Made by a program: the position numbers and the translations under genes. The notes beneath the pieces are model-generated. The model had not been told where the DNA came from, ran no database searches, and saw only the letters and a list, made by a program, of their open reading frames with translations. From Streptomyces olivaceus (GTDB lineage Bacteria; Actinomycetota; Actinomycetes; Streptomycetales; Streptomycetaceae), in NCBI RefSeq assembly GCF_000721235.1, contig NZ_JOFH01000005.1, positions 124,001-188,000 of the forward strand: a stretch of 64,000 nt of DNA. Direction: 5' to 3'. The stretch's first letter is position 1, and each line of letters begins with the position of its first letter. This document shows, one piece after another, positions 35,159 to 43,349 of this stretch.

Positions 35159-35268
35159 CTCCGGCCCGGTACGCCCGGCGTGTCGCGGCGCATGCGCCAC
35201 GCTGCGCCGGGTACGACCGTCCCGTGCGGGACGCCACGGGGGCGGCCGCGGAGCGAAGGGTGTCAGAA

Positions 35269-35643
35269 GTGATTCGAAAGCTGCAGGCGGTCGCGCTGGA
35301 CTGTGCCGATCCGGTACGGCTCGCCGAGTTCTACGCGCATCTGCTGGGCGGCCGGGTGGTCGTGGACCCGGACGACTCCGACTGGGTCGAGGTGCAGGGC
35401 TTCGAGGGGACACCGCTGGCCTGCCAGCGGGTGGACGGCTACCGGGCGCCGGAGTGGCCCGGCCAGGAGCGTCCGCAGCAGGTCCACCTCGACTTCGACG
35501 TGGACGACCTCGACGCGGAGGAGGAGAGAGCGATCGCCCTCGGCGCGACCGTGCTGGAACGCACGGACCAGCTCCGCCCGGAGGCCAACTGGCGGGTCTA
35601 CGCCGACCCGGCCGGCCACCCGTTCTGCCTCTGCGCCCACTAG
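35269..35643 (+). CDS. VOC-family protein (glyoxalase-like)
   Basis: The 124-aa single vicinal-oxygen-chelate unit pair includes VIRKLQAVALDCADPVRLAE at the start and VHLDFDVDDLDAEEERAIAL in the second beta-alpha-beta-beta-beta module, ending in DPAGHPFCLCAH. The GTG at 35269 was preferred to one 9 bp upstream because GAAGGG then lies 8 nt before it and the product begins at the usual family N-terminus. Function unknown; such small VOC proteins often act in resistance or as dioxygenase-like enzymes. It is separated by 110 bp from the furan operon and may or may not belong to it. Confidence 0.82.
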   Translation: MIRKLQAVALDCADPVRLAEFYAHLLGGRVVVDPDDSDWVEVQGFEGTPLACQRVDGYRAPEWPGQERPQQVHLDFDVDDLDAEEERAIALGATVLERTDQLRPEANWRVYADPAGHPFCLCAH

Positions 35644-35776
35644 AAACCGTCCCGGCGGCGGCCCCTCCTGCAGGCGGTCGCCCCGGCGCAGGACCCGGGT
35701 GCCGACTTCATGCCTGGTGACGTCGATCCCGGACCGAGGTCCGGGCCGGCCCCGCAGGACCCGCGTTCGGTGTCCC

Positions 35777-36808
35777 TCAGCGGCCGTACACGGCCAGCAG
35801 GGTGGGAATGACCGTTCTGCGCGGCGGGCCGGTCGGGCGCGTTGCGGCCCCGGTCTCCAGGCGGTCCACGAGCAACTGGGCCGCGCGGCGGCCGATCTCG
35901 TCGGGGGCGTAGGCGGCGAGGGTCAGCGGGACCCCGAGCAGATCGGCGGACTCCACGTCGTCGAAGCCCGCGATCGCGGCGGCGGCGCCGAGACCGCGCA
36001 CCGCGCGACAGGCGCCCAGGGTCAGCCGGTTGTTGGCGCAGAACAGCGCCGAAGGGCCGTCCTCCTGTCCGAGCAGTTCCAGCGCGGCGGCCTCGGCCGT
36101 GACGACGGTGTACGGCCCCCGCCGCACCCACTCCTCCCGGGGCCGCAGCCCGGCCTCCTCCAGCGCGGACCACCAGCCGCGGAAGCGCTCCGCACCCGTG
36201 AAGAGAGTAGGAGGGTTGCCGAGGAACCCGATTCTCTCGTGGCCGTCCGCCACCAGCCGCGCGGTGGCCGCCCGCGCCCCGCCGAAGTCGTCCACCAGCA
36301 CGGTGTCCGCCTCGATGCCGGCCGGCGGGCGGGCGGCCAGGACGAGCGGAGTGCCTTCCAGCTCACCCGGGGAAAGGTGCCGCTGGTCGGACCCGGCCGG
36401 CACCACGATCAGCCCGTTCACCTGCCGCGCGACGAGGTCCTGGACCAGGTGCTTCTCCTGCGCGAGCTGTTCGGCGGTGTTGCCGAGCACCAGCCGCAGG
36501 CCGTAGGACTGCACCACTTCCTCGGCGCCGAGGGCGAGTTGGGCGTAGAACGGGTTGGCGAGGTTGGTGACGACGAGACCGACGAGCCCGCTGTGCCGGC
36601 CGAGCCGCAGATTGCGCGCCGTCTCGTTGCGCCGGTACCCCAGGTCGGTCACGGCTCGGAGCACGCGTTGCCGGGTGGATTCGCCGACGCCCTCGTTGCC
36701 CTTCAGCACCCGCGAGACGGTCATGGCGCTGACTCCGGCGCGTGCGGCGACGTCTCGCATCGTGGGGGTCGGACGAGGCGGATCTCCGGCGGATTCGGAC
36801 CCGGACAC
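35777..36808 (-). CDS. LacI-family transcriptional regulator
   Basis: The 343-aa protein has an N-terminal HTH after a short Ser/Pro-rich leader (TMRDVAARAGVSAMTVSRVL, about residues 16-35) and a normal LacI effector domain (GLVGLVVTNLANPFYAQLAL; IAGFDDVESADLLGVPLTLA). The GTG at 36808 is favoured: AAAGGAG lies 10 nt upstream, while the longer start 24 bp upstream has none. It is convergent with the VOC gene and follows the SnoaL/MFS operon in the same direction, but is insulated from it by a strong terminator. Its target genes are not evident; no ATACGTAT-type site lies in its promoter. Confidence 0.9.
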   Translation of the reverse strand: MSGSESAGDPPRPTPTMRDVAARAGVSAMTVSRVLKGNEGVGESTRQRVLRAVTDLGYRRNETARNLRLGRHSGLVGLVVTNLANPFYAQLALGAEEVVQSYGLRLVLGNTAEQLAQEKHLVQDLVARQVNGLIVVPAGSDQRHLSPGELEGTPLVLAARPPAGIEADTVLVDDFGGARAATARLVADGHERIGFLGNPPTLFTGAERFRGWWSALEEAGLRPREEWVRRGPYTVVTAEAAALELLGQEDGPSALFCANNRLTLGACRAVRGLGAAAAIAGFDDVESADLLGVPLTLAAYAPDEIGRRAAQLLVDRLETGAATRPTGPPRRTVIPTLLAVYGR

Positions 36809-36887
36809 TGCGTTGCTGCTCCTTTCGGGCACCGGCAGCCGTTCGCCGTCTGCGCTGGCCCACCATCATAGGCGGACGCCCCGCCGG

Positions 36888-36922
36888 CCCGGCCTCGGTG
36901 AGGGCGGCAGGCCGAGGCCGGG
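36888..36922. other. Perfect 11-bp-arm inverted repeat upstream of a LacI gene
   Basis: CCCGGCCTCGG at 36888-36898 pairs with CCGAGGCCGGG at 36912-36922 across 13 bp. It lies between the LacI start and the terminator of the SnoaL operon. It may reinforce termination or act in the LacI leader. Confidence 0.6.
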
Positions 36923-36978
36923 CCTACGGCCGAGGGAGGGGAGGGCGGGCCCCGGCGGCCGGCGCCTCAAAAACGCCG

Positions 36979-37014
36979 CGTCCGGGCCCCGCACCGTGGT
37001 GCCGGGCCCGGACG
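36979..37014 (-). terminator. Rho-independent terminator of the SnoaL-MFS operon
   Basis: Perfect 11-bp arms CGTCCGGGCCC (36979-36989) and GGGCCCGGACG (37004-37014) form a GC-rich stem just past the stop at 37028. On the minus strand a TTTTT tract follows a few bases later (36969-36974). Confidence 0.85.
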
Positions 37015-37027
37015 GAGGCGGCGGAGG

Positions 37028-38026
37028 TCAGTAGATGTTGGCCGCGACCTCGGGACCGTCGCCGCGTGCCGCGTTGAGCTGGGCACGCAGGGAGATCTCG
37101 TCGTAGACGCGGACCTCCTTCACGATGCGGCCCCCCTGGATAAGGAACTGCGAGACGCCGAGGACCGTCACCGGACTTCCGGTGAGCGGGCCGAAGGCGG
37201 GGGTTCCGCGGTAGGAGCCGTGCATGGTCCACAGGACGGCGATGCGGAGGCCGGCATAGCGCGGCGAGTGGTTCGTCTGGATGTCGCGCACGGCGAACCG
37301 GGCGTCGGGGAACGGTCCCACGAGGTCCAGGAGGTCCTCCTGATAGCGCTCGGGGCGGATGACGGTCCGGTCGCCGATCGTGTGGAGGAACAGGTCACGG
37401 TCCATGAAGTCGGTGACGCGGTTCAGGCGGCGCCGCGTCCACACCTCGTCCATGAACTGGAGCACCATCTCGCACTCGGGACGGAAGTCGTCCGGACGCG
37501 GACCGCTGACACCCTCCAGCAGGACGTCCGCCGGCGGTTGGTCGAGCATCGAGCCGCTGTAGCCCTGGAAGGTCAGGCCACGCGCCACCTCGTCCGGGTC
37601 CTCGCCCCGCTGCAGGCAGTCGGCCAGGTCGTCGCGGACCACCCATTCCTCGACCATCCGCCCGCGCCGGTACAGGCAGTTGGCCACCGTCCGCTTGCGG
37701 ACGCGGACGTTGCGGCCGCCCACGAGGTGCTCGTCGGCGGAGAAGACCAGGTGGGAGCTGAGGAAGGCGTCGTCGCCGCGTGCCTCCCACACCACGTCCT
37801 CGGCCTGGCCGATGTGGCCCGGGGAACTGCCCATCCGGATGGTGCTGCCCTCGATGACGCCCTGGCGGCCGACGACAGTGCCGAGGCTCGCGTGCACGAT
37901 CGAGTCGGGCTCGTAGTTCTCGACGATGTGGTCGATGTCGCGGTCGACCCAGATGCGGTCGGTGACCTCGCGGATGAACTCGTCCGGGTCCTTGTAGGGG
38001 AGGTGGGCGACGGGGTCGAGGGGCAT
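37028..38026 (-). CDS. Two-domain SnoaL-like protein
   Basis: The 332-aa protein contains two NTF2/SnoaL-type folds in tandem. The first covers FIREVTDRIWVDRDIDHIVE to NCLYRRGRMVEEWVVRDDLA; the second covers MVLQFMDEVWTRRRLNRVTD to FLIQGGRIVKEVRVYDEISL. Each half shows the usual pattern of an aromatic/Asp-lined pocket ending in a 'G.i.e.w...D' strand. Such proteins are annotated as ester cyclases or polyketide cyclases but often act as isomerases, hydratases or lyases in catabolism. It is encoded 85 bp downstream of the MHS-family transporter, under the ATACGTAT operator, so it probably processes the imported substrate. Confidence 0.82.
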   Translation of the reverse strand: MPLDPVAHLPYKDPDEFIREVTDRIWVDRDIDHIVENYEPDSIVHASLGTVVGRQGVIEGSTIRMGSSPGHIGQAEDVVWEARGDDAFLSSHLVFSADEHLVGGRNVRVRKRTVANCLYRRGRMVEEWVVRDDLADCLQRGEDPDEVARGLTFQGYSGSMLDQPPADVLLEGVSGPRPDDFRPECEMVLQFMDEVWTRRRLNRVTDFMDRDLFLHTIGDRTVIRPERYQEDLLDLVGPFPDARFAVRDIQTNHSPRYAGLRIAVLWTMHGSYRGTPAFGPLTGSPVTVLGVSQFLIQGGRIVKEVRVYDEISLRAQLNAARGDGPEVAANIY

Positions 38027-38111
38027 GGTGATGTCCGTTTCTCCGGTGCGTTCGGGTGTGTGCGGGTGTGTGCGGTGGGTGAATGCGTATGCCGACTGCG
38101 CCGTCGGCGCG

Positions 38112-39458
38112 TCAGCGGGCGAACTTGTCGGCGCCCAGGTGGCTCCGGTACGTCTCCGTCATGAAGGCGCTCACGACGACCAGGGCCAGGAGGGCACCCA
38201 CCGCCAGGTAGGCCCAGACGGCGTAGATGGTGCCAAAGGTACTGACCAGCAGCGTCGCGACGAACGGTGTGATGCCCATGAAGATGGAGAACGAGCTGTT
38301 GTAGGCGATGGCACTGGCGCTGAACCTCGTCCGGGTGGAGAACAGCTCGGCCGCGCAGACGGTGACGATGCCGGTGAGGAAGAACTCCGGCACGATGTAG
38401 ATGAGCTGGCTGGCCACCGCCGCTCCGAAGGTACCCTCCTCGCCGACCCGGAACGCGAGGGGGACCAGCACGATGCAGAGGACGGCGCCCGTGACCAGCA
38501 TCGGCTTGCGCCCGATGCGGTCGGAGAGGATGCCGGCCAGCGGCAGGGCCGGGATGAGGACGGCGATGGAGATGGCGTTCGAGGCCAGGCCCATCCAGCG
38601 TGGCAGGCCGAGCGTGTCGGTCAGGTACTGCGGATAGAAGGTGACCCAGCTGTAGGACAGGATCGCCAGCATGATCGAGATTCCGCAGAAGACCAGGATG
38701 GGGCGCCACTGCGAACGCAGGGCCTCACGGATCGGCGCCTTGACGACGTCCGCGCCCTCCTCGGTGGCGCGCACGAACTCCGGGGTCTCCTCGATGTGAC
38801 GGCGCAGCCACACGCCGACCAGACTGAGCGGGATCGCCAGCAGGAACGGAAGGCGCCAGCCGTACGAGTCCAGGGCCTCGCCCTCGAACACCCAGCTGGT
38901 CAGGGCCGCCGTTCCGGCACCGGCGAGGGTCCCGACGAAGCAGCTGTTGGAGGCGTACGACGTGTAGTACGCGCGGCGGTTCGGCTCGGCCCACTCCACG
39001 ATGAACGCGACGGCCCCGACGTACTCGCCGCCCGAGACCGCGCCCTGGGCCACGCGCAGGAGCAGCAGAAGGACCGGCGCCCCGATGCCTATCTGCTGGT
39101 ACGTGGGCAGCATGCCGATCAGGGCGGTGGCCACGCCCATGGCCACGATCGTCCACAGGAGTGTCTTCTTGCGGCCGACCCGGTCGCCCCAGCGGCCGAC
39201 GAGCGTGCCGCCCAGCGGACGGAACAGGCAGGCGATGGCGATGATCGCGTAGGTGCCCAGCACGGCCACGGTCCGGTCGCTCTCCGGGAAGAACGCCGGT
39301 GCCATGATCGGGGCCATGTACCCGTAGAGGCCGTAGTCGAACTGTTCGACGAAGTTGCCGATGCTGCCCGCGCCGATGGCTCGGCGTATCGCGGCCCGCT
39401 TCTGCGGGTCGGTCTGCGGGGAGTCGAGTACTCGGTCGGGCGGCGCTGCGGCGGACAT
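38112..39458 (-). CDS. MHS-family MFS transporter (proton symporter)
   Basis: The 448-aa major-facilitator protein is of the metabolite:H+ symporter (ProP/ShiA-like) subfamily. Evidence: GNFVEQFDYGLYGYMAPIMA in helix 1 (the 'NFxExFDxxxYG' signature), the cytoplasmic loop motif GRWGDRVGRKKTL, a second loop AGILSDRIGRKPM, and twelve predicted membrane helices. Substrates of this family are small organic acids and zwitterions such as proline, betaine, citrate or shikimate. The promoter region carries a perfect ACATACGTATGT palindrome, linking it to the LacI regulator at 44703. It probably imports the compound degraded by the dehydrogenase/aldolase operon. Confidence 0.92.
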   Translation of the reverse strand: MSAAAPPDRVLDSPQTDPQKRAAIRRAIGAGSIGNFVEQFDYGLYGYMAPIMAPAFFPESDRTVAVLGTYAIIAIACLFRPLGGTLVGRWGDRVGRKKTLLWTIVAMGVATALIGMLPTYQQIGIGAPVLLLLLRVAQGAVSGGEYVGAVAFIVEWAEPNRRAYYTSYASNSCFVGTLAGAGTAALTSWVFEGEALDSYGWRLPFLLAIPLSLVGVWLRRHIEETPEFVRATEEGADVVKAPIREALRSQWRPILVFCGISIMLAILSYSWVTFYPQYLTDTLGLPRWMGLASNAISIAVLIPALPLAGILSDRIGRKPMLVTGAVLCIVLVPLAFRVGEEGTFGAAVASQLIYIVPEFFLTGIVTVCAAELFSTRTRFSASAIAYNSSFSIFMGITPFVATLLVSTFGTIYAVWAYLAVGALLALVVVSAFMTETYRSHLGADKFAR

Positions 39459-39567
39459 GGTTTCTCCGATCGCGCAGGGGGTGGGGGACGGAAGGCAAGG
39501 AGGGGACGGGAGACGGGAGACGGAAGGCCGAAGTGGGGGATGGTTCGTGACCGGGGGACGGGCCGTG

Positions 39568-39579
39568 ACATACGTATGT
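39568..39579. promoter_or_regulatory. LacI operator copy 1 (ACATACGTATGT)
   Basis: Perfect 12-bp palindrome 110 bp upstream of the MHS transporter start. The ATACGTAT core recurs at 44509-44516 and 44641-44648, near the other two transcription units of this island. Confidence 0.75.
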
Positions 39580-39626
39580 ATTGACGGGGAACGCTAAGCA
39601 CTCCGGTGTGGGGCGTCAAGAGTCCG

Positions 39627-39649
39627 GGCCCTCTTCGGTGCGGAGGGCC
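39627..39649 (-). terminator. Terminator hairpin after the aldolase gene
   Basis: GGCCCTC (39627-39633) and GAGGGCC (39643-39649) form a 7-bp stem 12 bp beyond the stop of the HpcH/HpaI gene. This ends the five-gene dehydrogenase operon before the MHS promoter. No obvious T-tract. Confidence 0.55.
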
Positions 39650-39660
39650 GGGTGGTGCCG

Positions 39661-40446
39661 TCAGGCCGGGTCTCCCGTCGCCCCCGGCGGTCCGGCGGCG
39701 CTCAGGGAGCGCAGGGTGTCCATGAGGACATGGGCCATGTTGTAGACGACGAGCTGGGCTCCCGCGCGTTCCGCCGCGCGGGCGGCGGCGAGGCTCGGCA
39801 CGATCGTCATGACGGCGCGCCCGTGGGCCCGCGCCGCCTCGTGCGCCCGGCCGACGAGCGCGTCCACGACCTCCGGGCCCGGAAAGCCGCAGTCCGCGGC
39901 GAGGTCGGCGGGACCCGCCAGGATCGCGTCCACCCCCTCGGTGCCCGCGATCGCGTCGGCGTCCTCGCAGGCACGCCGCGTCTCGGTCATCGCGACGACC
40001 AGCGTCTCGCGGGAGGCGGCCACATGCTCGGCGGCGGTGACCGTGCCGAACCGGCCGGCTCTGCTGTAGGTGGCGAAACCCCGCTCTCCCCGGGGCGGGT
40101 AGTGGCTGGCGGACACCGCCCGCCGGGCGTCCTCCCGGCCGTCCACGTGCGGGTGGATCAGCCCCGCCGCGCCCAGATCGAGGCAGCGCAGGGCGAGCGC
40201 CGGCTCGTGGGAACCGACCCGGACGAGTACGTCGGTCCCGTGCGCCGCGGCGGCGGTGAGGTGGTGCTGGAGCACCGTCATGTCGGCCGGGCCGTGCTCG
40301 CAGTCGATGACGACGAAGTCGAGTCCGGCCACCCCGGCCATCTCCACCAGCGTCTCGGAGGGGAGTCGCAGCAGGGCGCCCCGCAACCGCTCACCGTCCG
40401 CCACGCGCTGCTTCAGGCTGCGGCGCGGCGTGCCGTGCGCCGTCAC
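39661..40446 (-). CDS. HpcH/HpaI-family aldolase
   Basis: The 261-aa class II (metal-dependent) aldolase-family protein shows DFVVIDCEHGPADMTVLQHH (with metal-coordinating region), DVLVRVGSHEPALALRCLDL, AAGLIHPHVDGREDARRAV, SASHYPPRGERGF and AGPADLAADCGFPGP. These enzymes cleave 2-keto-3-deoxy acids to pyruvate and an aldehyde. The GTG start overlaps the SDR stop (GTGA). It is the last gene of the operon, consistent with the final C-C cleavage of a dehydrogenated substrate. Substrate unknown; a 2-oxo-3-deoxy acid derived from the imported acid is inferred. Confidence 0.88.
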   Translation of the reverse strand: MTAHGTPRRSLKQRVADGERLRGALLRLPSETLVEMAGVAGLDFVVIDCEHGPADMTVLQHHLTAAAAHGTDVLVRVGSHEPALALRCLDLGAAGLIHPHVDGREDARRAVSASHYPPRGERGFATYSRAGRFGTVTAAEHVAASRETLVVAMTETRRACEDADAIAGTEGVDAILAGPADLAADCGFPGPEVVDALVGRAHEAARAHGRAVMTIVPSLAAARAAERAGAQLVVYNMAHVLMDTLRSLSAAGPPGATGDPA

Positions 40447-41216
40447 CGGGCCACCATCCCGGCCGAGAGGTCGATGTCGGCTCCGCACAGCCCGCGCATC
40501 CGCAGCATCGCGCCGACGGCCTCGCCGACCTCCTCCTCGTCGACCATCCGGCCCAGCGCCGAGCGGGACACGAACGCCTGCTCGGCCTGCTCGTAGGAGC
40601 CGCCCGTGCGTTCCGCCTCCAGCCGGAAGTTGCGCTCCATGCGCGGTCCCGAGACCGGGCCCGGAGACAGGGAGTTCACCATGACGCCCAGCGGTCCCAC
40701 CTCGACGGCCAGAGTGGTCGTCAGTCCGATGACCGCCATCTTCGAGGCGCAGTAGGGGGTGCGCCGGGCCAGCGGTCGCTTCCCCGAGACCGAGGCGATG
40801 TTCACCACGTCGCCCGCGCCCCGCGCCGTCATGGGCGGCAGGAAGGCCCGGCACATCAGGAACACCCCCCGCACGTTGACGTCGAACACCTCGTCCCAGG
40901 CCTGCGGGGCGATCTCGGTCAGCGGTGCCACCGGGCCGGCGACGCCGGCGTTGTTGACCAGGATCGAGATCTCCTCCCCGGCCAGGGCGCGGGCGAGTTC
41001 CGCGACGTCGTCCGGACGGGAGACGTCGCACACGTGGTGGGTGACGCCCGGTCCGAGCAGGGCCGCGGTCTCCTTCAGCCTGGTCCCGTCCCGGCCCGTG
41101 AGCACCACGCGCGCCCCGTCGGCGACCAGCGTCCGCGCGATCGCCCGGCCCAGGCCGCTGCCGCCGCCGGTGACGAGGGCGGTGCGCCCGGCCAGTGGCG
41201 CGCTGCGGGCGCTCAC
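40443..41216 (-). CDS. SDR-family dehydrogenase
   Basis: The 257-aa classical short-chain dehydrogenase/reductase has the TALVTGGGSGLGRAIARTL cofactor motif (TGxxxGxG), ILVNNAGVAGP (NNAG), a Ser in VVNIASVSGKRPL, the catalytic YCASK (YxxxK) and LSPGPVSGPRM. It is read from a GTG overlapping the HisD-like gene stop (GTGA) and is itself overlapped by the aldolase gene. It works in series with the HisD-like dehydrogenase in oxidising a hydroxylated substrate. Confidence 0.9.
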   Translation of the reverse strand: MSARSAPLAGRTALVTGGGSGLGRAIARTLVADGARVVLTGRDGTRLKETAALLGPGVTHHVCDVSRPDDVAELARALAGEEISILVNNAGVAGPVAPLTEIAPQAWDEVFDVNVRGVFLMCRAFLPPMTARGAGDVVNIASVSGKRPLARRTPYCASKMAVIGLTTTLAVEVGPLGVMVNSLSPGPVSGPRMERNFRLEAERTGGSYEQAEQAFVSRSALGRMVDEEEVGEAVGAMLRMRGLCGADIDLSAGMVAR

Positions 41217-42523
41217 GCGGCGCCCTCCTCGTTCCAGGGCAGCGTGCCCTTGCCGTACTTGGCGGCGCGTACGTCGCCGGAGCGGGCGTGGCCCTCGAAC
41301 AGCTCGACGCGCGCGGCCCGCCCGCACACCTCGCCGAGCAGCGCGGAGGAGGCGGTGTCGGTGACCTCCTGGTACGTCACCGTCTTCAGGTACTTGCCGA
41401 CCCACAGGCCGCCCGTGTAGCGGGCCGCACCGCGGGTGGGCAGGACGTGGTTGGTGCCGATGACCTTGTCGCCGTAGGAGACGCAGGTCCCCTCGCCGAG
41501 GAAGAGGGCGCCGTAGTCGCGCATCTTCTCCAGTGCCTGGCGCGGATTCTCGGTCAGCACCTCCACGTGCTCGCTCGCGTACGAGTCGGCGATCCGGAAC
41601 GCTTCGTCGAGGCCGTCGGCGACCACGATCTCGCCGTGGTCGCGCCAGGCCGGTGCGGCGAAGTCCCGGGTGGGCATGCCGGGCAGCAGGCGCTCGACGT
41701 GCCGTGCCACCTCATGGCCCAGGGCCTCGGAGGTGGTGACCAGCACGGCGGGGGAGTCCGGTCCGTGCTCCGCCTGCGAGAGCAGGTCGACGGCCACCAC
41801 GAACGGGTCCGCGTGCTCGTCGGCGATCACCAGGATCTCGGTGGGACCGGCGAACAGGTCGATGCCGACCTCGCCGAACAACTGCCGCTTGGCCTCGGCG
41901 ACGTAGGCGTTGCCCGGCCCGGCGAGCATCGGTACGGGATCGACGGTCTCGGTGCCGAGCGCCAGCGCGGCCACGGCCTGGACGCCGCCGAGGAGGTGGA
42001 TCTCGTCGGCGCCCGCGAGGTGCATGGCCGCCACCGTCGCCGCCGGGATCTCGCCCCGGATGGGCGGGGTGCAGGCGGCGACCCGGGGGACGCCCGCCAC
42101 CTTGGCCGTCACGATCGTCATGTGGGCCGACGCGGTCAGCGGGTAGCGGCCACCGGGTACGTAGGCGCCGGCGCCGGACACGGGGATGTGCCGGTGGCCG
42201 AGGCGGACGCCGGGCAGGGTCTCGATCTCGACGTCGCCCAGGGCGTCGCGCTGGGCCTGGGCGAAGGTGCGGACCTGCTGCTGCACGAAGCGGATGTCGT
42301 CCAGGACCGTGTCGGGCACGCGGGAGACGATCCGCCGGATCTCGTCGGGGGCGAGGCGGAAGGAGTCCGGGCTCCAGTCGTCGAACTTCTCGGAGTAACG
42401 GCGTACCGCGTCGTCGCCGTGCGCGCGGACGTCGTCGAGGATGGCGCGGACGCGCTCGGTGACGTCCGCCCGGGCCGCGGTCACGTGCCCGGAAGGCACG
42501 GGGAACTTGAGATGCAGGGGCAT
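41213..42523 (-). CDS. Histidinol-dehydrogenase-like enzyme (copy 1)
   Basis: The 436-aa zinc- and NAD-dependent HisD-family enzyme retains the expected functional residues: Gln/His in LLSQAEHGPD, Glu-His in YASEHVEVLT, Asp in SYGDKVIGTNHVLPT and His in ELFEGHARSG. Other signatures are GRYPLTASAHMTIVTAKVAG and AGPGNAYVAEAKRQLFGEVG. There are no other histidine genes near; it sits between an alpha/beta hydrolase and an SDR. Known non-histidine members include sulfopropanediol 3-dehydrogenase (HpsN). Two consecutive alcohol-to-acid oxidations of a polyol or hydroxy compound are therefore likely, but the substrate cannot be named. GGAAGAG precedes the ATG. Confidence 0.88.
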   Translation of the reverse strand: MPLHLKFPVPSGHVTAARADVTERVRAILDDVRAHGDDAVRRYSEKFDDWSPDSFRLAPDEIRRIVSRVPDTVLDDIRFVQQQVRTFAQAQRDALGDVEIETLPGVRLGHRHIPVSGAGAYVPGGRYPLTASAHMTIVTAKVAGVPRVAACTPPIRGEIPAATVAAMHLAGADEIHLLGGVQAVAALALGTETVDPVPMLAGPGNAYVAEAKRQLFGEVGIDLFAGPTEILVIADEHADPFVVAVDLLSQAEHGPDSPAVLVTTSEALGHEVARHVERLLPGMPTRDFAAPAWRDHGEIVVADGLDEAFRIADSYASEHVEVLTENPRQALEKMRDYGALFLGEGTCVSYGDKVIGTNHVLPTRGAARYTGGLWVGKYLKTVTYQEVTDTASSALLGEVCGRAARVELFEGHARSGDVRAAKYGKGTLPWNEEGAA

Positions 42524-42602
42524 GGCGGCTCTCTTCCGGTGGATGGAGGCAGGGCGAAGGTCGTAGGGGCAGTGAGGGGCAGTGAGAAGCAGTGCGGAGC
42601 GG

Positions 42603-43349
42603 TCAGGAGCCGGCGTCGGCCGAGGTCGTGGACGCCGCGGCCGTGACCAGGTCGCGCAGAGCGGCCGACACCGCGTCCGGGCGCTGCCACGGCACGAGAT
42701 GCCCGGAGTCGGGCAGCACCGTCAGACGGGCCCCGGGGACCGCTCGCGCGATGGTCCGGTGGAAGGCGGGCGGGCACAGGGCGTCCCGGGCTCCGGCCAG
42801 GACGACGGTGGGGCGGCGCACCGTCCGCAGCACGTCGACGGCGTCCGTGCGGGTGGCCTGCGCGGCGAGCTGGGCGCGGGCGGCCCGGTCGCCCACGGCG
42901 TGCGCCATCGCCCGGTAGCGCCGTGCGGCCGCCGGTGTCGGGTTCCGGTCGGGGAACATGTCCGGCAGGGTCCGCTCGACGACGTCCGTCAACCGGCCGG
43001 CCGCGATCAGCTCGTCCATCTCCCGCCAGGCCGCGTACTGCCCGGGGCGCGGCGCGCCCGCGTTGGTCGCCATCAGGCACAGGCCCGCGACGCGCTCGGG
43101 CGCCCGGCGCAGTACCTCGAAGCCGACGATGGCACCGAGGCTGAGTCCGACCAGTACGAACGGTCCCGCGACGCTGTCGAGCACGTCCTCGGCGAGCGAG
43201 CCGAGGTCCGGCCGCACCAGCGGGACGTGGTGCACGGCGTGGCCCTCGGGGAAGTCGACGTCGTGCCAGAGCCTCGCGTCGCAGAGCATCCCGGGCACGG
43301 CGACCAGGGGCAGCGGGCCGGCCGCGCCGGTGTACGGCACCCCGGTCAC
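42603..43349 (-). CDS. Alpha/beta hydrolase
   Basis: The 248-aa hydrolase has the oxyanion-hole/N-terminal strand LPLVAVPGMLCDARLWHDVD, the nucleophile elbow FVLVGLSLGAIVGFEVLRRA (GLSLG, catalytic Ser), an acid strand RPTVVLAGARDALCPP (Asp) and the catalytic His in LPDSGHLVPWQRP. The GTG start at 43349 overlaps the stop of the bicupin gene (GTGA); the open frame further upstream is not family-like. It probably opens a lactone or ester intermediate in the LacI-controlled pathway. The 79-bp gap before the HisD-like gene contains short GGGCAGTGAG repeats. Confidence 0.87.
   Translation of the reverse strand: MTGVPYTGAAGPLPLVAVPGMLCDARLWHDVDFPEGHAVHHVPLVRPDLGSLAEDVLDSVAGPFVLVGLSLGAIVGFEVLRRAPERVAGLCLMATNAGAPRPGQYAAWREMDELIAAGRLTDVVERTLPDMFPDRNPTPAAARRYRAMAHAVGDRAARAQLAAQATRTDAVDVLRTVRRPTVVLAGARDALCPPAFHRTIARAVPGARLTVLPDSGHLVPWQRPDAVSAALRDLVTAAASTTSADAGS

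Noticed and set aside
41213..42523. hisD of histidine biosynthesis
   Set aside because: No other his genes are adjacent, a second paralogue lies nearby, and both are embedded in catabolic operons with their own regulators.
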